This document shows, piece by piece, positions 1 to 5,675 of a stretch of 6,950 nt of DNA. The notes under the pieces are model-generated. The model had not been told where the DNA came from and made no database searches. It saw nothing but the letters and a program-made list of their open reading frames with translations. The first letter of the stretch is position 1. Every line of letters starts with the position of its first letter. The position numbers were made by a program, and so were the translations under genes. The DNA comes from Deltaproteobacteria bacterium (GTDB lineage: Bacteria; Desulfobacterota; Binatia; Bin18), in NCBI GenBank assembly GCA_016200595.1, contig JACQEL010000821.1, forward strand, positions 1 through 6,950. The letters are read 5' to 3'.

Positions 1-4
1 ACCT

Positions 5-775
5 GTGCCCTCTCCACCAAGTGCCTCCTCGGAAGCAGCAAAGAAAACTTCGCCTCCATCATCTGAGGTTAAGACCAAGCAAGGCAATGACGGCAAAGAG
101 ATGGTATCCATCCCGGCAGGCGAGTTTTGGATGGGGTGTAACGAGGAGGTGGATCAAGTGTGTGAAAGCGATGAAAAACCGGGTAGGAAAGTTTCCTTGG
201 ACGCCTATTCTATTGGCAAATACGAGGTGACGGTGGCGGAGTACCGTCGCTGTGTGGAGGCTGGAGGCAAAGGGTGTACGAGTCCTGGTTCTGGGGAGAT
301 CTGTAACTGGGGCAAGGAAGGTCATGAAGATCATCCCATCAACTGCGTGGATTGGAATCAAGCACAGGGGTATTGCCAATGGGCGGGGAAGCGTTTACCG
401 ACGGAAGCTGAGTGGGAGAAGGCCGCGCGAGGGACGGATGGTCGTGTGTACCCATGGGGGAATCAGTGGGAAGCAAAAAGGGCTAACGTGGATGGTAGCG
501 GGACTGCTGCTGTAGGGTCGTACTCGGCGGGCGTGAGTCCTTACGGCAGCTATGATATGGCCGGCAATGTGTTGGAGTGGGTGCAAGACTGGTATGCTGA
601 GGACTATTACCGGCGGGGCCCTGTTAAGAACCCGAAAGGTCCGGCCAATGGAGAGTATAAGGTCGTGCGCGGCGGCTCGTGGTTCCCTGGGCCTAGGGGT
701 GTCCGCGTGTCCTACCGCTCCGGGGGCGACTCAGGCGGCCGCGTCGGCAGCCTCGGTTTTCGGTGTGCCCAGTAG
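5..775 (+). CDS. FGE-sulfatase domain protein with DGR variable C-terminus (5' partial)
   Basis: This is the C-terminal part of a protein with an FGE-sulfatase (SUMF1-like, C-type-lectin fold) domain. The frame is open to the window edge. The first possible start is a GTG at 5 inside a Ser/Pro/Lys-rich linker (residues 1-26), so the true start is probably upstream and the N-terminal domain is unknown. Family hallmarks follow: SIPAGEFWMG (35-44), GKRLPTEAEWEKAARG (128-143), YPWG, and MAGNVLEWVQDWY near residue 187. The last 37 residues (from 220, VVRGGSW to GFRCAQ) are a DGR variable repeat. True FGE has its two catalytic cysteines just after the RGGSW segment. None is present there, so aldehyde-generating activity is unlikely and a ligand-binding role is inferred. 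The body differs clearly from the two TIR-linked FGE domains downstream (it has extra Cys residues, for example GCNEEVDQVC), yet its VR and 3' flank match theirs. Confidence 0.88.
   Translation: MPSPPSASSEAAKKTSPPSSEVKTKQGNDGKEMVSIPAGEFWMGCNEEVDQVCESDEKPGRKVSLDAYSIGKYEVTVAEYRRCVEAGGKGCTSPGSGEICNWGKEGHEDHPINCVDWNQAQGYCQWAGKRLPTEAEWEKAARGTDGRVYPWGNQWEAKRANVDGSGTAAVGSYSAGVSPYGSYDMAGNVLEWVQDWYAEDYYRRGPVKNPKGPANGEYKVVRGGSWFPGPRGVRVSYRSGGDSGGRVGSLGFRCAQ
662..775 (+). repeat. DGR variable repeat VR1
   Basis: This 114-nt segment, stop codon included, encodes 37 residues from VVRGGSW to GFRCAQ. It aligns without gaps to 2761-2874 and 6729-6842. The 5' edge (CGCGGCGGCTCG) and the 3' 29 nt (753-781, TCGGTTTTCGG to CTGACC) are identical in all three. 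Differences fall mostly in codon positions 1 and 2, as expected if a template had AAC/AAT, AGG and ATC codons mutated at adenines. The conserved 3' block is the likely counterpart of the DGR initiation-of-mutagenic-homing (IMH) site. The call rests on this pattern, since no template repeat is visible in the window. Confidence 0.8.
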
Positions 776-820
776 CTGACCCTTCTGGGTGCTGGATGCT
801 GGAATGCTGGATTCTGGGGT

Positions 821-840
821 CCAGAGGCGGAAGCCCCTGG
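821..840 (+). repeat. DGR-type hairpin/cruciform after VR1
   Basis: This is an 8-bp inverted repeat with a GGAA loop (CCAGAGGC-GGAA-GCCCCTGG), with one A:C mismatch in the stem. It begins 45 nt after the stop codon, as in the other two intact VR genes. The Bordetella phage DGR needs an 8-bp-stem, 4-nt GRNA-loop hairpin/cruciform just after its VR for efficient target recognition, and GGAA fits GRNA. The distance from the VR is greater here. A transcription terminator is less likely because no T-run follows directly. Confidence 0.65.
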
Positions 841-863
841 TTGAATTTTTGGCCGTGTGACGC

Positions 864-1046
864 ATGAAAGAGTCGCCGATCTTCCTCAAGAGCTTTGAGA
901 CCCTGGAGTGGATTCTTACCCACACCTGCAAATTCCCCAAGCACCAACGATTTGTGATGGCAAAGCGCATCGAGGAAGCGGCGCTGGCATTCCACGACAA
1001 CCTCCAAAGATCCGCACGTGTTGTGGCTCTGCGATCTCATCGTTGA
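864..1046 (+). pseudogene. avd: avd-like DGR accessory gene, 3'-truncated
   Basis: The frame encodes 60 residues. The first ~46 match the start of the Avd/four-helix-bundle (23S rRNA intervening-sequence protein) family, with the typical segment KFPKHQRFVMAKRIEEAAL followed by a short helix. Avd is the basic homopentameric protein that binds the DGR reverse transcriptase and template RNA in mutagenic retrohoming. Intact members are about 110-125 residues, so more than half is missing. From about 1005 the DNA is RT sequence in another frame, and the avd frame runs only 14 more codons to TGA at 1044-1046. The gene follows the VR1 hairpin by about 23 nt, the usual DGR order (target, avd, TR, RT). 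No convincing Shine-Dalgarno is seen upstream of ATG 864. A product would be unlikely to fold as native Avd. Confidence 0.72.
1001..1008 (+). other. avd/RT deletion junction
   Basis: Avd coding sequence (frame of ATG 864) ends and RT coding sequence (frame of 1006) begins within these few bases. The fusion is out of frame. It removed the avd 3' part, the RT 5' part and, by usual DGR order, the template repeat between them. The second cassette copy joins the RT sequence at the same base (5456), so this junction appears older than the duplication or divergence of the two copies. Confidence 0.6.
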
Positions 1047-1605
1047 CCACTCGAATGAGCAGGAACCAGTGGTTCTGCATTTTTCCGACGACGAGCTGTT
1101 CACTCCTCTGTTCCGCAGGCACGGTATCCCGATCGGCAACCTGACCAGTCAGTTTTTTGCTAACGTATACCTCGATGCACTGGATCATTTCGTAAAAGAG
1201 CGATTGCAAGTGAAACGCTACCTCCGTTACGTTGACGATTTCTGTTGTTTTCACGATGACAAAAGAGTACTTTCCGATCTGCGCGTGGCTATTGTCGACT
1301 TTCTTTTGGGGTTACGGTTGCGACTCAACGAAGGCAAAAGCCGGCTGCGCCAGGTTAAGGAGGGAATCGAGTTTCTGGGATTTGTGGTGTTTCCGCAGCA
1401 ACTGCGTCTCAACCACTCTGCCGTGCGCCGGCAACGCCGACGCATCCGGTGGTTACAGGATGCCTATGCGTCTGGGGTGCTGACATGGCGTAAGGTTGCA
1501 GCGTCGCTTCAAGCCTGGAACGCGCATACGGAATACGGAACGACGTGGAAACTGCGCAGAGATGTGTTTGACAATGCTGTCTTTATACGGTCCAAATCAT
1601 GGTAA
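1006..1605 (+). pseudogene. DGR-type reverse transcriptase, N-terminally deleted
   Basis: The open frame begins abruptly at the avd junction. It preserves the RT palm C-terminal half and thumb: DPHVLWLCDLIVD, GIPIGNLTSQFFANVYLD (motif 4, with the IGxxxSQ form typical of DGR and related RTs), YLRYVDDFCCF (motif 5 with the YxDD catalytic pair), NEGKSRL (motif 6) and EFLGFVVF (motif 7). Family members are usually about 300-400 residues, whereas this stretch is about 200 and lacks the fingers and motif A with the first catalytic aspartate. It cannot be an active polymerase by itself. The only near-start codon is GTG 1018 with no clear ribosome site, so it may not be translated. The C-terminus looks complete (TAA at 1603-1605). 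The TIR-FGE gene starts 6 nt later. No maturase domain follows YVDD, which argues against a group II intron. Confidence 0.8.
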
Positions 1606-1611
1606 GCAGCT

Positions 1612-2874
1612 ATGAGTAAACCTACCATTTTCATTAGTTACAGCCATAAGGACGCCGATTGGAAAGACCGGCTGGTCACGCATCTTGGAGTGCTCCAATA
1701 CCAGAACCTCCTTGAGTTCTGGACCGACGATGAAATTCGCATTGGCGAAACCTGGTTGCAAAAAATTCAAGACGCGATGAACTCTGCTAGTGTTGCCATC
1801 CTGCTCGTTTCAGCGCACTCGCTGACCTCCAGTTTTATCCTTCGCAAAGAGATCAAGCGGTTACTCGAACGACGGGATGGGGAAGGTCTTTCTATTTTCC
1901 CTATCCTTGTCCGACCGTGTGCCTGGAGGCTCGTTCCGTGGCTGATGCAAATGCAGCTCCGCCCTCGGAATGGCATTCCTCTTTCTGCAGGCACTGAGTA
2001 CCAGATCGACGAAAACCTGACATCGATTGTCGAAGAGATCAATGCTGCGCTTGAGCAGGTTGTGCTACGAACGACTCCTGAGCCCCAACCTGTAACTGTG
2101 GAAGTTGGTGAACCTCCACAAAAGCAGACAACTCATTCGTTGGAAGCAGGGCTAGAGGTTCCGACGGTTCCTGCCCCTACGAGCCTTGCCCCGACGTTTA
2201 GCAACAGCATCGGCATGGAGCTTATCTTAATTCCGGCCGGGGAATTTCGCATGGGGGCGGAGGATGGGGGTGACGATGAGAAGCCCGTGCATCTGGTCCG
2301 CATCAGCCGTCCATTTTATATGGGAAAAGATCTGGTGACTCAGGCCCAATGGGAAGCAGTGATGGGAACGAATCCCAGTCGCTTTACAGACGATCCGACC
2401 CTGCCCGTGGAAAATGTGTCATGGGACGACGCTCAGGAATTTCTACGGCGGCTCAGTGAAAAGGGTGGGGGGGAACCCTACCGGCTTCCGACGGAAGCGG
2501 AGTGGGAATATGCCGCTCGGGCTGGGGCTGCCACGTCCTACTGCTTTGGGGATGAGCCTAGTCGGCTGCAAGAGTATGCTTGGTATGGGGAGAATTCCGG
2601 GGGCAGGACGCATCCAGTGGGAAAGCTGAAGCCCAATGCGTGGGGGCTATATGACGTGCATGGGAATGTATGGGAGTGGGTACAGGATTGGTACGATGCT
2701 GGCTATTATCAGAGGAGCTTGGCGGAAGATCCGAGAGGCCCGGAGGAGGGGCAATACAGGGTTGTGCGCGGCGGCTCGGGGTTCAATGGGCCGAGGGGTG
2801 TCCGCGTGTCCAGCCGCCTTGGGGTCGACCCGGGTGCCCGCGACGCCAACATCGGTTTTCGGTGTGCCCAGTAG
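1612..2874 (+). CDS. TIR domain-FGE fusion with DGR variable C-terminus
   Basis: This 420-residue protein has three parts. Residues 1-145 are a bacterial TIR domain (TIR_2-like): FISYSHKDADW at 7-17, the BB-loop region FWTDDEIRIGETW at 36-48, LLVSAHSLTSSFILRKEI at 64-81, with Glu80 the candidate catalytic residue for NAD+ cleavage. Residues 150-197 are a Pro/Thr/Glu-rich linker. From NSIGMELILIPAGEF (198) onward is an FGE-sulfatase domain with YRLPTEAEWEYAARAG and GLYDVHGNVWEWVQDWY. The last 37 residues (from 384) are a DGR variable repeat. The FGE catalytic cysteines are absent from that segment. No signal peptide or membrane segment is seen, so it is probably cytoplasmic. ATG 1612 lies 6 nt after the RT remnant, with only a weak upstream site. 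Inference: the VR domain senses a ligand and triggers TIR NADase or signalling activity. Domain calls are firm and the function is inferred. Confidence 0.92.
   Translation: MSKPTIFISYSHKDADWKDRLVTHLGVLQYQNLLEFWTDDEIRIGETWLQKIQDAMNSASVAILLVSAHSLTSSFILRKEIKRLLERRDGEGLSIFPILVRPCAWRLVPWLMQMQLRPRNGIPLSAGTEYQIDENLTSIVEEINAALEQVVLRTTPEPQPVTVEVGEPPQKQTTHSLEAGLEVPTVPAPTSLAPTFSNSIGMELILIPAGEFRMGAEDGGDDEKPVHLVRISRPFYMGKDLVTQAQWEAVMGTNPSRFTDDPTLPVENVSWDDAQEFLRRLSEKGGGEPYRLPTEAEWEYAARAGAATSYCFGDEPSRLQEYAWYGENSGGRTHPVGKLKPNAWGLYDVHGNVWEWVQDWYDAGYYQRSLAEDPRGPEEGQYRVVRGGSGFNGPRGVRVSSRLGVDPGARDANIGFRCAQ
2761..2874 (+). repeat. DGR variable repeat VR2
   Basis: This gap-free homologue of 662-775 and 6729-6842 has the same edges (VVRGGS, GFRCAQ). 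It keeps adenines at some probable template positions (AAT at codon 9, AAC at codon 30, ATC at codon 31) where the other copies differ. That makes it informative for reconstructing the missing template. The conserved IMH-like block is 2852-2880. Confidence 0.8.
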
Positions 2875-2919
2875 CTGACCTTTCTGGGTGCTGGATGCTA
2901 GAGTTCTGGGTTCTGGGGT

Positions 2920-2939
2920 CCAGGGGCGGAAGCCCCTGG
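2920..2939 (+). repeat. DGR-type hairpin/cruciform after VR2 (perfect)
   Basis: This is a perfect 8-bp inverted repeat with a GGAA loop (CCAGGGGC-GGAA-GCCCCTGG), 45 nt after the stop codon. It is the only fully paired copy of the four in the window. The 45-nt interval (2875-2919) holds the same CTGGGTGCTGGATGCT-type sequence as the other copies. Confidence 0.7.
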
Positions 2940-2970
2940 TTGAAATTGGCTACGAGGCCTTCAACCGGCT

Positions 2971-2999
2971 TTCGCTCGGTACGACCCAGAGTGTACAAT
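2971..2999 (+). promoter_or_regulatory. Weak sigma70-like promoter candidate for the ATPase operon
   Basis: TACAAT at 2994-2999 matches the -10 consensus at five of six positions. TTCGCT at 2971-2976 is a poor -35 at 17-nt spacing. It lies between the VR2 hairpin and the ATPase start, about 90 nt upstream of ATG 3087. Chance occurrence is quite possible. No operator or other signal was recognised in 2940-3076. Confidence 0.22.
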
Positions 3000-3076
3000 T
3001 ACCCGATCATAAGACCCATTACTGTTGAGCTTTGTCCGACTTAAATTTCCCGCGATTGAGCAACAAAGCAAACTGC

Positions 3077-3080
3077 GGAG
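3077..3080 (+). promoter_or_regulatory. Ribosome binding site of the ATPase gene
   Basis: GGAG sits 6 nt before ATG 3087. It supports that start, and the encoded N-terminus (MLTRLKVSGFKNL) is the normal first strand of OLD/RecF-like ATPases. Confidence 0.6.
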
Positions 3081-3086
3081 CACACC

Positions 3087-4613
3087 ATGCTGACCCGCTT
3101 AAAGGTTTCTGGCTTCAAAAACCTCGTCGATGTCGATGTCCGCTTTGGTCCGTTTACATGTGTCGCTGGACCAAATGGCGTAGGGAAGTCTAATCTATTT
3201 GATGCTATTCGCTTTCTCAGCGCCCTGGCTGACCGTCCGCTGGTCGATGCGGCGTTGTCGGTGCGAGACGAAGGGGGCCGCACGGCCGACATTCGCAGTC
3301 TTTTCCATCGCGTTGGTGATGTCTATGCAAATGAGATGTCCTTCGCAGCAGAAATGATTGTTCCCCAAGAAGCGCGAGATGACTTGGGGCAGAAGGCGAA
3401 GGCTAGTATTACTTTTCTTCGCTATTCGTTAACCCTGGCCTATAGAAAAGATGAGAGCAGGTTGTCACTGGGTTCACTTGAAATCGTCAAAGAAGAGTTG
3501 GTGCATATCAACCTGGGCGAAGCCAGTAGACATCTCTTGTTTCCTCATAGTGCGACGCAGTGGCGCAAGTCTGCAGTACACGGACAACGACGAGGAGCTC
3601 CTTTCATTTCTACAGAAGGGGAAGGAGAGAACCGGGTCATCAAACTCCATCAGGACGGGGGCAGTGCAGGGAGACCACTCGCTCGACCTGCGGTGAACCT
3701 TCCTCGGACCGTCCTCTCTGCTGCGAATGCGGCGGAAAGTCCGACCGTTTTGGTTGCACGCCGGGAAATGCAATCCTGGCACTTACTGCAACTGGAACCT
3801 TCAGCGCTACGGCAACCGGACGAGTTTAGTGCTCCTGCTCATTTAGGCGTTGATGGTTCCCATCTCGCCGCAACACTCTATCGCCTAGCGCGGTCTCAAC
3901 CCACCCAGAAAATAAATGGAGAGGCTCAAGATGGAGCGGCAGGACGGGTCTACAGCCAAGTTGCCAATCGTTTGGCAGAACTGATCGCTGATGTACATGA
4001 ACTCTGGATTGAACGTGATGAAAGGCGAGAACTGCTAACTTTACAGGTCAAAGACCGTGACCACACATCTCATCCAGCGCGCGCCCTCTCAGATGGAACT
4101 TTGCGTTTTATGGCGCTTGCGGTTTTGCAACTCGATCCAGAGACGCAGGGGCTCTTGTGTCTAGAAGAACCGGAAAACGGCATCCACCCGGAACGTATTC
4201 CGGCTATGCTCGAACTGCTGAAAGACATTGCTACTGACGTCAACGAACCCGTCAATTCAGATAATCCTCTCCGTCAAGTCATCGTCAATACCCACTCGCC
4301 AGCCGTAGTCAGCCAGGTGGATGATGGCAGCCTGTTAGTCGCTGAGTTGAAAGAGTCTGCCCGCTCAGGACAACGGTTCAAACGGGTGTGTTTCAGTTGC
4401 CTCTCTGATACCTGGCGGGTAAAAGGCCCGGAGAACGTGACCATCGTCTCAAAAGGCAAATTGCTTGCGTATCTCAATCCAGTTGCACCTGAACCACAAG
4501 AGCCCGACCTCGATGGAGGGGGAAAAGTGAAACACCCAACCTCAAGAACGCGTCGGGTCGTTGATCGTCCAGATCTTCAGCTTTTGCTGCCCCTTGCGGA
4601 ACAGGCAGGATGA
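3087..4613 (+). CDS. AAA/ABC-type ATPase (AAA_21/OLD-like), candidate defense subunit
   Basis: This 508-residue P-loop ATPase is of the SMC/RecF/OLD-related AAA_21 type. The N-terminus LKVSGFKNLVDVDVRFG leads to Walker A GPNGVGKSN (28-36). The ABC signature region is LSDGTLRFMALA (334-345). Walker B is LLCLEEPENGIHP (356-368), with Glu360/Glu361 as the catalytic acidic pair. The switch histidine is in NTHSP (401-405). Residues 60-330 form the insertion/arm region. There is no TOPRIM domain in the same chain. Instead, a TOPRIM-like protein is encoded next, with the ATG overlapping this gene's stop. Such ATPase plus TOPRIM pairs (for example AbiL, or in broader form PARIS and OLD systems) act in anti-phage defense, where the ATPase senses and the partner acts as nuclease. 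The family call is firm. The defense role is inferred from pairing and neighbourhood. Confidence 0.9.
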   Translation: MLTRLKVSGFKNLVDVDVRFGPFTCVAGPNGVGKSNLFDAIRFLSALADRPLVDAALSVRDEGGRTADIRSLFHRVGDVYANEMSFAAEMIVPQEARDDLGQKAKASITFLRYSLTLAYRKDESRLSLGSLEIVKEELVHINLGEASRHLLFPHSATQWRKSAVHGQRRGAPFISTEGEGENRVIKLHQDGGSAGRPLARPAVNLPRTVLSAANAAESPTVLVARREMQSWHLLQLEPSALRQPDEFSAPAHLGVDGSHLAATLYRLARSQPTQKINGEAQDGAAGRVYSQVANRLAELIADVHELWIERDERRELLTLQVKDRDHTSHPARALSDGTLRFMALAVLQLDPETQGLLCLEEPENGIHPERIPAMLELLKDIATDVNEPVNSDNPLRQVIVNTHSPAVVSQVDDGSLLVAELKESARSGQRFKRVCFSCLSDTWRVKGPENVTIVSKGKLLAYLNPVAPEPQEPDLDGGGKVKHPTSRTRRVVDRPDLQLLLPLAEQAG

Positions 4614-5257
4614 AGGAACTCCGCTACACCTTGCTTACAGATGGCAGTTCAGACCGAGCCCTTCTCCCTCTTCTCACGTGGCTCTTACGAGAACATGGAG
4701 TAAACTTTCCCATCCAGTCCGAATGGGCTGATTTGAGACGTTTGCCAAAACCACCCAAAGAGTTGTCAGAGCGTATTAAGTGGAGTATTGAGCTTTATCC
4801 TTGTGATCTCTTGTTCGTCCATCGTGACGCAGAAACGGGGTCCCTTGCAAGCCGAGTAGAAGAAATCCACAAGGCGTTGGAACAGTTGGCAGGTGCAATA
4901 CACTGGAACCGCGATCTGACTGTTTGTGTCATTCCTATCCGGATGCAAGAAGCTTGGTTGTTATTGAATGAAGCTGCTATCCGTTCAGCTGCCGGGAATC
5001 CCAATGGGCGGCGTCCATTGGAACTCCCATCCATTAAAGATCTCGAACAGTTACCCAATCCCAAGATGGTTCTGTTTAATCTTCTTCGACAAGCCAGTGA
5101 ACTCTATGGTCGCCGACTAAGGAGTTTTCGGGTATCCGGGAGAGTGCAACGTGTCGCTGAATTCATCAATGACTTCGTTCTACTTCGTGCTCTTTCCGCT
5201 TTCGTCGCTCTGGAAGAAGAAATTGAACAAGTTGTCAGGAAGCAGGGTTGGGTATAG
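4610..5257 (+). CDS. TOPRIM-like (DUF4276/RloB-like) protein coupled to the ATPase
   Basis: The start overlaps the ATPase stop (ATGA, 4610-4613), indicating translational coupling and a joint function. The 215-residue protein begins with a beta strand and an acidic loop, RYTLLTDGSSDRALLPLL (5-22). This resembles the first TOPRIM motif, but with Thr-Asp-Gly in place of the usual Glu-Gly. A second acidic motif follows in LLFVHRDAET (67-76). Then comes VIPIRMQEAWLLLNEAAIR (107-125), matching the 'EaWLLaD' element common in DUF4276/RloB-like proteins. The C-terminal third is helical and basic. Known relatives pair with AAA_21 ATPases in abortive-infection systems (AbiLii-type) and are presumed metal-dependent nucleases. 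Whether this variant keeps a full metal site is uncertain. The specific family was assigned from motifs alone. Confidence 0.7.
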   Translation: MKELRYTLLTDGSSDRALLPLLTWLLREHGVNFPIQSEWADLRRLPKPPKELSERIKWSIELYPCDLLFVHRDAETGSLASRVEEIHKALEQLAGAIHWNRDLTVCVIPIRMQEAWLLLNEAAIRSAAGNPNGRRPLELPSIKDLEQLPNPKMVLFNLLRQASELYGRRLRSFRVSGRVQRVAEFINDFVLLRALSAFVALEEEIEQVVRKQGWV

Positions 5258-5314
5258 TTGTCGTTTGCTTTGCGACAGGTGCTGCTTCTTGCGCCTGTGG
5301 AGAAGATTAACTGC

Positions 5315-5365
5315 CGAGAACTAGGATTCAGCAACGACGGCCTAGGGTTTCGATGTGCCCGGTGA
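5315..5365 (+). pseudogene. Remnant 3' end of a fourth FGE/VR gene
   Basis: Reading back in frame from TGA 5363-5365 gives RELGFSNDGLGFRCAR, ending like FGE C-termini (GFRCA). No FGE body precedes it: the upstream bases lead straight back to the TOPRIM gene stop at 5257 with no recognisable motif. The last residue is Arg rather than the Gln of the other three copies, and synonymous bases differ (TTTCGATGTGCC), so it is a diverged copy. It is followed by a shortened version of the VR flank, a hairpin and avd/RT remnants, so it marks the left part of a second DGR cassette. Confidence 0.55.
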
Positions 5366-5389
5366 ATTGGGTGCTGGGTGTTAGGGGGG

Positions 5390-5408
5390 CCAGGGCGGGA
5401 GCCCCTGG
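5390..5408 (+). repeat. Degenerate DGR-type hairpin after the FGE remnant
   Basis: CCAGGGC-GGGA-GCCCCTGG is the same inverted repeat as in the three VR genes, with one base missing from the left arm and a GGGA loop that still fits GRNA. It starts 24 nt after the remnant's stop codon instead of 45, so about 21 nt of flank has been lost. Confidence 0.55.
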
Positions 5409-5431
5409 TCGAATTTTCGGGAATGTAACGC

Positions 5432-5510
5432 ATGAAAGAATCGCCGATCTTCCTCCAAAGATCTGCACGTGTCGTGGCTCTGCGCTCTAATCGTTTGCCA
5501 CTCGAATGAG
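5432..5510 (+). pseudogene. Second avd/RT remnant (internally deleted copy of 864-1059)
   Basis: The first 24 nt from ATG 5432 encode MKESPIFL, as at 864. The sequence then jumps directly to the RT-derived stretch matching 1005-1059 (CAAAGATCTGCACGTG and onward) and ends at ACTCGAATGAG. Compared with the first copy, exactly 117 bp are missing between two CCTC tetranucleotides (884-887 and 1001-1004, now the single CCTC at 5452-5455). The remaining 25-codon frame ends in TGA. It has no plausible function and is a fossil of a second DGR cassette. Confidence 0.75.
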
Positions 5511-5524
5511 AGAGTCTAAACCAA

Positions 5525-5638
5525 GATGCATGAGGTTGGTACACTCGGGGTAGCGTGCGCTGTGCGCACGTCTTCCCTGGACGCCGCTATTTTCGTGCGC
5601 ATAGCGCACGCTACGGCATTCAGGCTCGGATGCATGAG
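5525..5638 (+). repeat. Palindromic MITE/REP-like element with 10-bp direct repeats
   Basis: Arms 5550-5570 and 5594-5614 form a 21-bp inverted repeat (GTAGCGTGCGCTGTGCGCAC plus one more pair) with a single G:T wobble, around a 23-nt loop. The direct repeat GATGCATGAG occurs at 5525-5534 and again at 5629-5638, 15 and 14 nt outside the arms, as a target-site duplication would. No coding sequence lies inside. It could be a non-autonomous mobile element, a REP-type repeat or a structured leader of the downstream gene. A simple terminator is less likely because no T-run follows the right arm. Confidence 0.55.
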
Positions 5639-5664
5639 TGTATGAATCTCTTGCCGTTCGGTTT

Positions 5665-5669
5665 AGGAG
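5665..5669 (+). promoter_or_regulatory. Ribosome binding site of the last TIR-FGE gene
   Basis: AGGAG lies 6 nt before ATG 5676 and fixes that start, which opens directly into the TIR beta-A strand (EHVFICYARED). No confident promoter was found between the palindrome and this site. Confidence 0.7.
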
Positions 5670-5675
5670 TTATCC

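Noticed and set aside
5..775. Functional sulfatase-activating enzyme
   Set aside because: The catalytic Cys pair expected after RGGSW is missing and no sulfatase gene is nearby.
791..819. TGCTGGA-type short tandem repeat as an independent microsatellite
   Set aside because: The GGTGCTGGATGCTGGA pattern is shared by the other VR flanks as part of the same cassette, with only minor differences, so it is not a separate expanding repeat.
821..840. Post-VR hairpin as a rho-independent terminator
   Set aside because: A short TTTT run occurs only several bases beyond the stem in some copies and is absent after VR2 (GTTGAAATTGG). The small fixed GRNA loop and constant 45-nt spacing fit a DGR target element better, though a dual role cannot be excluded.
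864..1046. Complete 60-residue small protein
   Set aside because: The last 14 codons are RT-derived DNA read in the wrong frame after the deletion junction, so the apparent stop is accidental.
59..1254. Long minus-strand open frames (for example 693-1139 and 916-1254)
   Set aside because: They lie opposite the FGE, avd and RT sequences, show no recognisable motifs, and have compositions expected of antisense shadows.
1006..1605. RT fragment as part of a retron or group II intron
   Set aside because: Motif 4 reads GIPIGNLTSQ, no maturase region follows YVDD, no msr/msd-like inverted structure is seen, and the neighbours are an Avd-like gene and VR-bearing FGE genes, which point to a DGR.
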